From Paramecium tetraurelia (Eukaryota > Ciliophora > Oligohymenophorea > Peniculida > Parameciidae), in the NCBI RefSeq assembly GCF_000165425.1, contig NW_001799488.1:186001-250000 (forward strand): a DNA stretch of 64,000 nt. Direction: 5' to 3'. Positions within the stretch are counted from its first letter, which is position 1, and each line of letters begins with the position of its first letter. A program made the translations under genes and the position numbers. This document shows, one piece after another, positions 49,043-60,554 of this stretch. Below the pieces are notes generated by a model. That model was not told the origin of the DNA, searched no databases, and worked only from the letters and a program-made list of their open reading frames with translations.

Positions 49043-51143
49043 ATGAATATTAAAAAGAAAATTTAATCATATATATTATCCATGAATCGCAGCAGTCATG
49101 TGAAAAGTGGATAGACTGCATTTAAAGTGTTGAATTTCTTCTTGAGATCAAAGAAACCAAGCTAAGTTGTGCCTGAAAGAAGACATTTCGAACATGATGA
49201 GATTAAAAAAATATTTAGAAGATGTCTTATAAGATTACGAACAATATACATTTTGAATTAAGTGACTAAAGAAATAGTCACTTATGGGACGTCTTCTAAT
49301 CTCTATGACATTTCAACCAGGGACAGGTATAATTTGATTAGGATTAATAAGACCTGCTTTACAAAAATATCTGTTTCCATTATCGAAGTCATAGGATCAA
49401 GATGATGATCAACTTGAGTTTCCAATAATACATCCAAATTCAATCTTCAGGTAAATTTGGAATGGAATCTTTTTATTGATGATGATTTATGTTGCAACAA
49501 TTTTACCATTTAGAAGTTGCTTATTGAATTAATTTTAGTTTCATTTTATCTTGACAATGAAGTTTAAGCTTGGTATATCGCAGACATTGTAACAGATGTA
49601 TTGTTTTGGCTTGATTTGATAATCAGCTTTTTATCAGGCTATTACGATGAAGAGGGGAAACTGGTGAAGAAGAGAAAGATTATATTCATGAACTATTTGA
49701 AAGGATGGTTCACAGTTGATTTAATATCATGTCTCCCTTTAAACTACGTATTGGATGGAGTGCAATCTGAAAATGGAAATATGAAATCACAGAACATCAA
49801 GCTGTTTAAATTGCTAAAACTACCACGCATGTATAGATTGTTTAAAATAATTCGATTTATTGATATGATGAAATATCTAGGAATTTCAGAGATCATGGAA
49901 TTCTTTTAATTTAATTATGGATTCTCCAGATTATTGTCACTTCTAATTTCTGTCTGTTTAGTAATTCATTTATCAGGATGTCTATGGTTTTATGTTGCAG
50001 CATTCAATGATTTTGATTCATACACATGGGTATCTAGAAATGACTTAACATCATCAGCTATCCAAACTAAATATATAGCAAGTATATACTATGCATTTAC
50101 TACTTTAACAACAGTTGGATATGGAGATATCCATTCATTCTCCTCGGCTGAGATGATCATTACAATCTTCTTAATGGTAGTTGGAGTTGGATTTTATTCT
50201 ATGATTATTGGTTTGCTTTCTAGCATCCTTTCACAGATAGATTACAAAGGCCATAAACTTCAATAGCAACAAGCAATTCTAAACGAGTTTTGTATTGAAA
50301 AGAAAATATCATTGAATTTAAGAGAAAAATTGAAGGAAACTCTTTAATATAGCTTTGATAAGAATTGTTTCACGTGGGCAGATAATAAATACATCTTTAA
50401 GGATCTTCCTATTAATCTTAGATATGATATTATTATGAACATCCATAATGGAGTATTTGGAAACATGCAACTATTTTAATTGGTGGATGACAAATAATTC
50501 TTAGTGAAGGTGGTTCCTTTGTTGAAACCTATTTTATTTTTAGAATCTGAAATTATATGGGAACAAAATAGTAATCCTGATGCGATTTACTTTATTGCTG
50601 AGGGTAGAATGAATTTCAAGGCTGACTTCATTGTTATCAAATAAACTAATCAAAAAAAATAGTTTGCTTTTAAAAGTATGATTGGAGGATCATACTTTGG
50701 AGAAATAGAAATATATCTACATACTAAGAGAGAAACAGTAGCCTAATGTGAATCACAATGTGAAATGTACTATCTGACTATAACATCATTTGAAAACGAG
50801 ATCTACGATGATTTCCCTCATATCATGAATAAAATGAGGAAGATTGCTTTAGAAAGAAGACAAAAGAATCTCGAGACAATACAACAATTATAATAATTTA
50901 TTGATGATGCGACCAAGAAATAATTAAAAAGAAGTAATGACTTATTTTCAATATAAAGCATAACCAAGGAAAAATACTGTTCTATTAAGAGAATATATTA
51001 AGCAAAGCAGTCAAAAGACTTTAGAGGATATGAAGCCAATTGATTATCAACAGGAGACTGAGAATCCTTAAATATCTACTAATAGATTGAAACTTCAAGA
51101 TCTATTCCTAATCACCTAAGAGATAGAACAATTACTAGAATGA
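49043..51143 (+). CDS. Voltage-gated K+ channel with cyclic-nucleotide-binding domain
   Basis: Potassium channel of the EAG/HCN/CNG superfamily. The 675-residue protein has six helices: S1 (FLLMMIY...LLIELILVSFYL), S2/S3 (VLFWLDLIISFLSGYY), an S4-like basic helix (KLLKLPRMYRLFKIIRFIDM), S5 (LISVCLVIHLSGCLWFYVAA) and S6. The pore helix/filter is YYAFTTLTTVGYGDI, which is K+ selective. A C-linker and cyclic-nucleotide-binding domain follow (AIYFIAEGRMNF, GGSYFGEIEIYL); the usual arginine of the phosphate cassette is not obvious, so ligand binding is uncertain. Introns 49327-49351, 49491-49513 and 50934-50958 (25, 23, 25 nt) are removed, giving 676 codons. Such channels set membrane potential and ciliary behaviour in Paramecium. 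Confidence 0.92.
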
Positions 51144-51317
51144 TATATATATTTATTCGTATCTACTTATTTTGGAATGACTATTCTAAGTAAAATGAAT
51201 GATAATAATCATTATAATTACTAGCTAATCATAGAATTATATATTGAAGTAAATAGAATTATAATCAATAAGATTTAGAATAGTTTACAAATTAATATAT
51301 TTAAGGAAATATGCTAT

Positions 51318-53309
51318 TCATTTTTTATTCCTTTTATCTAAAAGATTTTTAACCTTTTCAACGCATAATCCTTACTCTTTGGCTGAACTTGCAACAATGG
51401 CTGTTGGAATAGAACCTTTGGGGTCAACCATAGTTATAAAGCAAGCCTTAGTTCCTTATTCCATTTTTTAAAGGACCCATCCTGCAATCTTTAATTCTCC
51501 TCTAACAGAGTCCTTTATTGGTGGTATATCAGGATATTCAATTGATTTTGCAACAATAATCCATTTGTTTTCTTCTCTGAAGACTCTAGAAACTAATACA
51601 AAATCCCTGGATTTGACCACTATTTTAATAGTTTTGAATCTTTGATACAAAATACCTGTGTCTTAATCAATTTTCTTATGCATATAACCCTAATTATATT
51701 AAAATTAGATTTACTGAATCGAATAGTGAGTCATAATCTCCTCTTTTCTCAACTTTTTCTATAATTTCATACATTTACTCCATCGAATAAGGGACAATGC
51801 CTTCACCTCTACTCATGGTTTGCCCGCTATTCTCATCAAATCTTGTATGAATGATGAATCCTCCTTTTTCTGATTAAACCTACCATGAAGGATTTAAAGG
51901 ATAAACTGATTCCAATAATTTTTTTGCTTCCAAAGTGATGTCAAAATATTTTTAATACTCTGGAGGATAAGATTATTTTGGTGGACTTACTTGTATAGGC
52001 TATGGTTAGAATTATGATATTGGTTGAATTTGAGATTATATGATTTCTTAAGTTGATTCATCAGCCTATGTATATTTAGGAGATTTAGTAAGGATTTCTG
52101 ATTAAATTATGGAAGGTTATTCTATCTAAGCTTTCTGGGTTTGATATTCAAATAGGATGCTTTTAGGATTCTATTTTTGTTGCTTAACAAACTGTTTTAA
52201 ACAAGGCAATAAATGTATTTGTGTATTTTGAGCTAAACATTTAATTTCGATATTGTCTTCCTCAAATAAATACTTAATTATGAACAATCTGAGAATTTAT
52301 TGTTAGTAATATTCAACGATAAAAAATGATGCTTAATCCACAAAGATTGCTTATTAAAACCTTTCAATGACTTAATTTGTATAACTTAGAGTCATAATAT
52401 TATTTTGAGCATTTATTGCTAGGAGATTAGGATTCCACTCTTTTCTAATGTCATTTCTGGTCATCAAATAGACTAAAGAATTATAATCAAAATTCATGTA
52501 ACAAACTCCCTACACAATGAAAGGCTTTGGTTTTTCTTTCTTGTATTTCTTTTATTTGAATACAAAGGGGAGTAAAATGAAATTGATAGTCAGAATTATA
52601 CTGTGAGTGTATTTCTAATTCTCAACCAAAGTCAAGAAATAGTAAATGATTATTGAGATTAAGAAAAATAATAGAGTAGATATAGCAATTAAGTTCCTTA
52701 TGCTAAGATTTTGACACTTAAGAAACAACTAATCAAATTTACTTAAATTATCTTGGGAGATCATTTCTGGTTATTGTTATTTATAAATTAATACTCCATC
52801 ATTTATGTCAAAGAGTATTGATTGATGTGATTCAAATTTTTTAATGTATTGTTTAGCCAAAGTTCTTACTTCTTCTCCAAAATCCTATTTAATTAGATCC
52901 TAATCAGGTTAGAAAATGGGAGATTTTGTTTGTTGAATATTGATAGAAGGGGACTATTATTTTAGAAATGATTCTTGGAATTGTGACTCAAATTTCGATT
53001 CAGATTAATATTTTATCTAAGTCAAAGATTGGAGTAATCTTTTATGTTCAGATTCAGTATAAGTAATAATCTTTATGGATTCATCACTATGACATATTTG
53101 CAGAGAAGATCCATTATTAGTGAGTAATTCTTTGATTTTACAATTTCTCAATTTGTATTCAGCCTTAATCTATCTGTCCTCCTTTTTGTCTCTATAAGTG
53201 AAAATCCCCTAGAAATAATGGGAATACATACATCTGAGGAAATTTCAACATACCTAATAACCCAGAAAGACTTTCTTTTTAATTTCACATAAGCTCCAAA
53301 AAGTGACAT
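51318..53309 (-). CDS. PH - two TM - START domain protein
   Basis: Probable lipid-binding/transfer protein, 648 residues. The N-terminal ~100 residues resemble a PH domain (AYVKLKRKSFWVIRCMYSHY, then AEYKLRNCKIKELL and IKIITYTESEHKRLLQSL). Two close hydrophobic helices follow (LIAISTLLFFLISIIIYYFL and SIILTINFILLPFVF). The C-terminal ~170 residues are a START domain (KIVVKSRDFVLVSRVFREEN, WIIVAKSIEYPDIPP, VRGELKIAGWVL, VDPKGSIPT). Introns 53234-53253 (20 nt, CAG) and 51690-51714 (25 nt) are removed, giving 649 codons. The combination recalls EDR2- or CERT-like proteins that bridge membranes, but the internal TM hairpin between PH and START is unusual. The PH call is weaker than START. Confidence 0.8.
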
Positions 53310-53402
53310 AATATGTAAATTAATTGTATAAATTAGACACAAATTAAGACTATGATTAAAATGGTTAAAGCAAAACTTTATAAAAATATGTTATTATCAA
53401 TA

Positions 53403-55282
53403 TCATTGTTATTTTCCTCTCAAGAGGTACAAAAACATTAAAGCCATAAATCTGAAAAATAGAATTATGGCTGCCAAAATAACCAAGCATTTCCACAGTC
53501 CTAAATCTAAATTGTAGGTATCAATAGGGTTGGAGTTCTCTATAGTCTGACCAATGAATTCATCTCTTCTAGTTTCGAATTCATTCCATACTAATGCCTC
53601 AAAGGCATATTTCATTGGACTTAAATATTGGATCCATCCTATCCAATCCATATACATAGATTAATTAGCATAAAAGCCTGAAAATATAACCAAAGGCATT
53701 AAAACTACAGGCAGAAATCCTGCAGCTGCTTTGAGATCATTAAACATGCAACCAGTCATTAGACCTAATAACTAAAAATTAAATTATACCAAAACTATTT
53801 CCACTTAAACCAAGTAAGATACAAATAATAATGTTAATTACAACTATGTCTCCAGTCTTATAATTCAAATCAACCATCCAATAGCAAATAAGTTACTAGA
53901 TAATAGGGAAAACAAATAAAAATGGAAGCTCTACTGAACTTTTACCTGTGAAATATGCTGCAGTACTATACAATTTTGAATTTTCCTCTCTTAAAAATAC
54001 TTCTCTTTCAGCTGGAAATTACACCATTACAGGATTCAGAGCTCCCATAAAACTGCTCATCACCAAAAAGAATAAAACTCCTATTGTACTCTAAATTCCT
54101 TTGTATCCAGGTTCGCTACCTGCTGTCCAAAAGATACCTCCTATAAGTAGACCAATAAATATCGTCATTACTAAACGACCTCTTACTAGACACCTTGTCT
54201 CTTTTTACGTTTATCATTCCTCTTCTGAAGATTTCAGCCACTTAAAATCCAAAAGAAGTTTAAATTGATTGTCTTGATATCTATTAAACTTAAATTGAGT
54301 TTATTGCATTCTCGATTTCCTGAGAGAATCTTTAATTGTAACCATTAAATAGTGTTTAATAATGTGGATGGTCAGCATCTTCATGATGCATAACACTCAT
54401 TAAATAATCCAAAGGATTAGAATGTGCTGGACATTCAAAACCTATGCCTTTGAAATAATTCACCAATTCCACTCTACTCCCCTAATAGATGAACTTACCT
54501 TAAACTAAAAGCATAACTTAATCAAATAACATATAGATATCAGCACTTGGCTAATGAATTGTAAACACTATTGTTCTGCCTGAACTATGAGCCAATTTTC
54601 GAAGTAAATTTCTAAAATCAAATTTAAATCTATTTTACATTATAATGAAGGCTGTAAACGAATCCAAACCTGAAGTAGGCTCATCCAATAAAATACAAAA
54701 TGGATCACTAACCAATTCAACACCTATCGAAGTTCTTTTTCTTTCTCCTCCTGATATTCCCTTTATCAATGCATTACCAATCTAACATATGTGATCTATA
54801 ATTACAAGAGTGTTTTAACATTTTTCCAACTTTAATGTCTTCAATGCATACTCTACTTTTTCAATCTTTTGTTTTGGATCTGCATACTTTAAATTGGCTA
54901 CAAATTCCAATGTTTCTCTAACGGTTAATGTTCCAAAAAGAACATCATTTTGCATTACGTATGATGAGAATTGAGAAAATTTATCGCTATTATATGGCTC
55001 GCCATTAGCATGAATGTTGCCCTATAAAGCTACATTGCCACCAGGAGATATTCTTTTAGCCAAAATATTGAGCAATGAGGTCTTTCCTGCACCTGAGGCT
55101 CCAAGGATTGCAGTTACCTAAGCTGGTTTGCAAATTCCAGATATGTTATTTAGGATCATTTTGTTCTCTATAATTCCCTGGGGGTTTTTAACTTTGACCT
55201 AATAGGATAAGTTCTAAAAGCTGATTGTCACGCTGCTTGTTGTTTCTTTTGTTTGAACTAGTGCAATTTCATTTCCTTTCAT
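53403..55282 (-). CDS. ABCG-type half-transporter (copy 2) with a 1-nt frameshift
   Basis: Same organisation as its neighbour: Walker [11 protein letters not shown], signature [10 protein letters not shown], Walker [15 protein letters not shown]-loop [12 protein letters not shown], then a six-helix membrane domain with [17 protein letters not shown] and the late [14 protein letters not shown]. Introns 54782-54805, 54612-54638 and 53765-53789 (24, 27, 25 nt) are removed. The rest is one base over a multiple of three: near 54183-54195, between the ATPase and membrane domains, the neighbour reads [14 protein letters not shown] while this copy has one extra base after VKRDKV and returns to frame at [13 protein letters not shown]. 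It is either a pseudogene or a sequencing error; all other motifs are intact. Confidence 0.85.
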
Positions 55283-55427
55283 GTTATAAATTTTTATTAT
55301 TAAATTTTAGAAGTCCTATATTCCAAAATTTAATTCCAATATTAATATTATGAGAATTCTTAATCATGTATCTTATAATAATGCAATATTGAATAATAAT
55401 ATAAAATTATAGCACGTCAATTCAAAG

Positions 55428-57291
55428 TCATTACTATCTTGACCTTCCCAGGTATAAAAACATTAGTGATAGAATTCTAAAAAATATTGGGAATGCTATG
55501 AGAACATAAATGCTATTCCATAATCCAAAATCTAAAGAGAAGGTATCAATTGGATTTTGATTCTATATCGTCTATCCTATAAACTCATCTCTTCTGGTAT
55601 CATATTCATTATATATCAGAGCTTCAAAAGCATACTTCATTGGACTTAAATATTGTAGCCAGCTTATCCAATCCATAAATAATGACTAATTAGCATAAAA
55701 CCCAGAGAAGGCAATGAGAGGCATCAGTACCACAGGTATTATTCCAGAGGCATTTCGAGCATCTGATAACATAGACCCAACCATCAAACCTTTGAGTTAA
55801 TATAATGAATACCCATGCTATTTCCACTTAATCCTAACAAAATACATACAAGAATATTAATTATAACGATGCTAGCAGTTTAATCATTTAGGTCTATCAT
55901 CCAATAGCATATTAATTATTAGATAATAGGGAAGATTATTAAAAATGGTATTTCTATAGAACTCTTCCCGACAAAGTAAGCAAATGTTGAATAGAGTTTT
56001 GAGTTTTCTTCTCTTAAAAACACATCTCTTTCTTATGGAAATTGAACTATCACAGGGTTTAGTGCTGTCATAAAACTACTCATAACGAGAAAGAATAGTC
56101 CTCCTGTTGTACTTTAAGTTCCCTTGTATCCAGGTTCATTTGCAGCACCCCAAAAGATACCTCCAACTAATAATCCAAGAAACACTGCCATTACAACTCT
56201 GCTTCTTACCAATATTTTATCTCTTTTTACATTTAGGATACCTCTCTTTAAGATCTAAGCAACTTATTATTTAAAACTAGCTTAATATTATTCATTTAAA
56301 ATTTTTGTAGGTTGAATTCTGGATAATTATTCTTCAATTTAAGATTATATTTAATTATCATATCCTTTAAATATATTTTGAAGTTCTTATTATTTATGAT
56401 CACCACTCTGTATAATTGATATGAAATAGTCCAAAGGATTTGCCATTTTGGGACATTCAAAACCTATTGATGAAAAATAATCGATCATTTTATCTCTAGA
56501 CCCTTAATAAACGAATCTTCCCTTTGCAAGCACAAATATTTGATCAAATAACAAATATATGTCTGAACTTGGTTGATGTATAGTGAAAACGATGGTTCTT
56601 TTGGAAACTACTGATAATTTTTTTAATAGATTTCTAAATAATTATGTTTTTATACATAATAACAAAAGCAGTAAAAGAATCTAGTCCAGATGTTGGCTCA
56701 TCTAAGAGTATGCATTGGGGATCTCTTACTAATTCAACCCCTATGGAAGTTCTCTTCCTCTCTCCTCCAGAAATCCCTTTTAGCAACTCATTTCCAATCT
56801 ATAATATAATTTTCAAGTAATACTAAAGTATTTTAGCATTTTTCTAATTTCAAAGTCTTGAGGGCATAATTAACTCTTAATTGCTTTTCATTTGCATTAG
56901 TATATTTAAGATTAGCAACAAACTCTAAGGTTTCTTTGACTGTTAATGTGGCGAAGAGGATATCATTTTACATTACATAGCCAAAAAACCTAGCAAATTT
57001 CTCACTATCATAATGGTTTCCATTGGCCAGAATATCCCCTGTAATTTGGACATTGTCTTTTGTGGAAATTCTCTAAGCTAAGATATTAAGTAATGAAGTT
57101 TTTCCTGCTCCTGAAGCTCCTAGAATAGCTGTGACTTTTCCAGGAGGACAAATTCCAGATATATTGTTTAGGATGGTTCTACTTTCTGATTCACTATTTC
57201 TACTTTGATTTACTTTGTAACTCAGGTTTTTGAAGCTCAAAGTCAAACCAATGTTTTAGTCTTGTTGAGGAACGACTTAGGTTTTATTCAT
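55428..57291 (-). CDS. ABCG-type half-transporter (copy 3)
   Basis: Intact 597-residue ABCG half-transporter, tandem partner of copy 2, whose start lies 145 nt downstream of this stop. Walker [12 protein letters not shown]-loop [13 protein letters not shown], signature [10 protein letters not shown], Walker [14 protein letters not shown] and H-loop [12 protein letters not shown] are present; helices and [17 protein letters not shown] follow. Introns 56799-56823, 56634-56655 and 55790-55812 (25, 22, 23 nt; the last ends in AAG) are removed, leaving 598 codons. Intron positions match copy 2 at the D-loop region and in the last third, supporting recent tandem duplication. It should homo- or heterodimerise; the substrate is unknown. 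Confidence 0.93.
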
Positions 57292-57447
57292 ATGTGTTTA
57301 TTATTATTACAATTTTAGAAAGTCTTGAATTCCAATTTATAATAAGTTTGATTGCTAAAATTAGATTAAACACACCCCGTTTGAAAATAAATTCTGATGA
57401 AATATATAAATTATGATAATGAGAAATTAAATTATAAATTCAAACCA

Positions 57448-59715
57448 TCAGACAACCTTCTATTGAATCAAATCATTATGCATTTGCTATTCTATCTCCT
57501 CTTAAAATTCATCCTCCTCTATGATATTTTAGAGTTCAAAATAATCTTCTTCATCATCATTCATTTTAGATTTCAAATTTTCTAAATCTCCTCCTTCCTC
57601 AGAACTTGATACTTCTAAAATTACAAATATGTTTACCTTCAACAGAATTAACAGCATCATTATCATTTTCAATTTCTTCTTCATCACTGATTCCATCATT
57701 TCGAAATCTTACAGAATCTCCATCCGATTGATCTCTTCTCTCACTAAATGGGAAGTTAGATGGAGTCATGAATGATTTGCCTTATTGAGCAATAGATTAA
57801 TCACTACGAATAAATAAATAGGAATTACTTATCATCAGGTTCACTTGAAGATTCTTCTCTGGATGCATTTTTTCTATGAATTTTTTGCACATTAATTTTA
57901 AATAAGCAATAACTTCCATCATTGTTCTAGAGTAACTTAATTCTATCATGACTTTGATAATTCTTATTATAATTAGATATCATTTTCTTTATAAAAATAA
58001 GATTGGATGATGGAATGCTCTTACTGATAAATATTCTTTTATGTTTTGTTAGATGTTGAAGAATCCCTTTGTAATTGGTCTTATGAGGTCGTTATTCAAT
58101 GAATTCTTATTCTTCCTTTTCATTTTCTAATTCCTGGAACACCACTCTCAAATTCTTTTTAACAGTCTATTCTTTAATGGGTTCCTTTTAAATCTATTCT
58201 TCATTTGCAACTGTCACAAGTGTTTCTAAGGATTTAGTCTTTTTTAATTTTTCAATAGTATTTGTATCTTGATTTCTTCTCCTTCGTTCTTCAGTTTCAT
58301 CTTCTTAATCGCTTATATGATTAATATTGTCTTTCTTTTCATTTTAATCATCAACAATGTAATTGACCTCTGTTTTATTGGTTAGATTATTTTAATTATC
58401 TGATTTTTCATTTTTTGAATTGATTTCATTGAACTTTTACACAGATTATTGGATGAGCACTTTTGGATTGGATTTATCACTCTCTTGAAAGGGAGGAGTG
58501 CCTGTATCAACTTAATACTCATTCATTTATTGAATGAATTATTCAACTATTTCTGATTTATTGACTTTGCTATGAATATAATCCTTAACCTCTTTTGAAT
58601 TTTAAGCATCACTGATTACACTGCTGATAATTTTATTAAACTCCTCATAAATGGGTAATGCATTCTTGAGTTCATTAATTTATAAATCTTCACAAGAATG
58701 TTTAATGTATTGAATTATGGTTCTATGGATGGTGTCAATACTTTTATCAACGTTCACATTATCAACTTTAGGAATTAGAAACTCATCTGCTTTTTCTAGG
58801 AACCATTTCTGAATCAATCTAATATTCTGAAAGTTTTCAATATATTTATTATGTCTCGAATCTAAGGTCATATATTTAGATCTAACTGCAAATCTCTCCT
58901 TATGTTTTGATTCCTTCTTAATGCAAATAGCAAACGGTAACACTCTCTTGTATTTTTTCATCATTTTCATCATGAATATTGGTGTCAAATGTACTCCCTC
59001 AATAATAATAGACTCCATCTTTTCATTAAAAGTCTCTATGACATATTCTAATCTCTATTAAACTAATTGGCATTATGCTTTATAGCCTTTGATTATCCTT
59101 CTTTGATCACTAATATTTAAGTCTGGCAACGTCTTACCAGCTTCATATGTACTAGCAAATAATACTGGATTATCATCTTTGGATAGGAAATTCCTCATAA
59201 TATGTCTTATAGAATCCGTACTATTTAATAATAACTTATTCTTACCTTAAAACTGTAGAAATCCCAAATCTTGATGCTAAAATACTGCTTGCTGTACTTT
59301 TGCCTGTACCTGATGTACCTCCCAATAAAATTATTAATGGCTGTTTCTTTTCTGTAAGATTCCATGCTATTTCGAAATCTTCTCTATATAGTTCTCCTTT
59401 GACTTGAATATATTTTTTTTCAAGGAGTGAACTAAATACATGTTCCTTAAACTCTTTCTCAGTTATAGTAATTTGTTTAAATTAGGGATTAGAAATTTGA
59501 TCAAAGAGGATGGCATTCTTTTGCTTCTCAATATTTTCTAAAAGTATTGACTTTTTTTGTACCAGACAATTTACTGAGTATTTAAACAAATATTTTTTCA
59601 CAAAGGTGATACGAATGAGAAGCTTTGCATCCACTTATTTACAAGATTATTTTTAGTTTCTCTTTATTAATTTTGCGGACTATATATTTGTTAATTATAT
59701 ACTTTATCGTTTCAT
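57448..59715 (-). CDS. 2-phosphoglycerate-kinase-like P-loop protein with acidic tail
   Basis: A 731-residue protein with a P-loop kinase domain at about residues 120-340: Walker A LLGGTSGTGKSTASSILASR, then GISTVLSTDSIRHIMR, ASTYEAGKTLPD and ESIIIEGVHLTPIFM. This order matches the 2-phosphoglycerate kinase family of archaea and its poorly studied eukaryotic relatives, in which the true substrate may be an inositol phosphate or another small molecule. The N-terminal ~110 residues and the long C-terminal half, rich in K, E, N and D (NDDEEDYFELQNIIEEDEFQ), have no recognised domain. Introns 59221-59245, 57804-57828 and 57615-57636 (25, 25, 22 nt) are removed, giving 732 codons. The first exon may contain a further 23-nt intron near 59680-59702. 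Confidence 0.78.
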
Positions 59716-60155
59716 TTCATTATTCTACTACTAGTCCTTAAGCACAAATATGATATTTTTGTCCACATGACGAACTGATGACATTCTCGTAAATGTGATT
59801 AATTATTTTATTGAATTAATCATATCATAATAAGATTCAGAAATATCGATTAATTATATAATTTACTAAATGTTTATTGAAGAGTCAAAATAACACAATT
59901 AAGAAAATGACTCAATCAACCATTTTACCACATTTCTCGTAAATATTGAAAAAGAATAAGTTATAGTATTTTACAATATTACTGATTGAATATCTGAATT
60001 GTCTTCCGAATGTTCAATCTGCATTCTAATTTATCTATTTATATATAATTCATTTGAAATTTTATCATAGAAATGGATTTCAGAATCCCAATTCAAATCA
60101 CCTGATTAAAGTAATTATGTGAATAGATGTGATAATACATTACTATATCATTCAG
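59716..60155. other. 440-nt gap, no gene seen
   Basis: Very AT-rich sequence between a divergent-looking start (59715) and a stop (60156), both on the minus strand. The words TTCTCGTAAAT recur at about 59783 and 59934, but no larger repeat or frame with coding character was seen. Confidence 0.4.
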
Positions 60156-60512
60156 TCATATTTGCATTAAATTAACTTAAGGAAATAGCTACTTAATGAT
60201 CAATAATTCATCTGATATTTCCTTGAAATATTATAGTTGCTTTAGAATATTCAATTTCCTAATATGCAATTCCTAAGAATTCGGTTACAAGAACAATAAA
60301 AAATTGCTACTCTTAATTATATTGTAATACCATGTTTTTAATGCTTATTCATTCTTCTTTAGTTTCTCTTCAAATTTCATTTTCATTAGCATTAATTCAA
60401 ATGAGATATCGTTACTTTTTAAATATGCCAACAATTCATCGTAGCCTCTCTGCAATTAATTAGGTTAGGAGAACCTTTGCTTCAATTATGCAACCATTAA
60501 ACTTTCATTCAT
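60156..60512 (-). CDS. Small hypothetical protein, 118 aa
   Basis: One frame of 119 codons, MNESLMVAQLKQRFSQPNQL then RGYDELLAYLKSNDISFELM and a K/E-rich helix (KMKFEEKLKKNEQALK). It looks alpha-helical and charged, without membrane helix or known domain. A 19-nt GTATT...TTAAG segment near the middle could be an intron that would change the C-terminal half. The start lies 42 nt from the divergent Cys-rich membrane gene. Confidence 0.5.
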
Positions 60513-60554
60513 AATATAAATTTAATATTATATATTTTGTTGAACAATTCAATC

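Noticed and set aside
54176-54191. A 16-nt GTAAG...TTTAG segment as an intron rescuing the frameshifted ABCG copy
   Set aside because: It is shorter than any accepted Paramecium intron and would remove residues conserved in the neighbouring copy.
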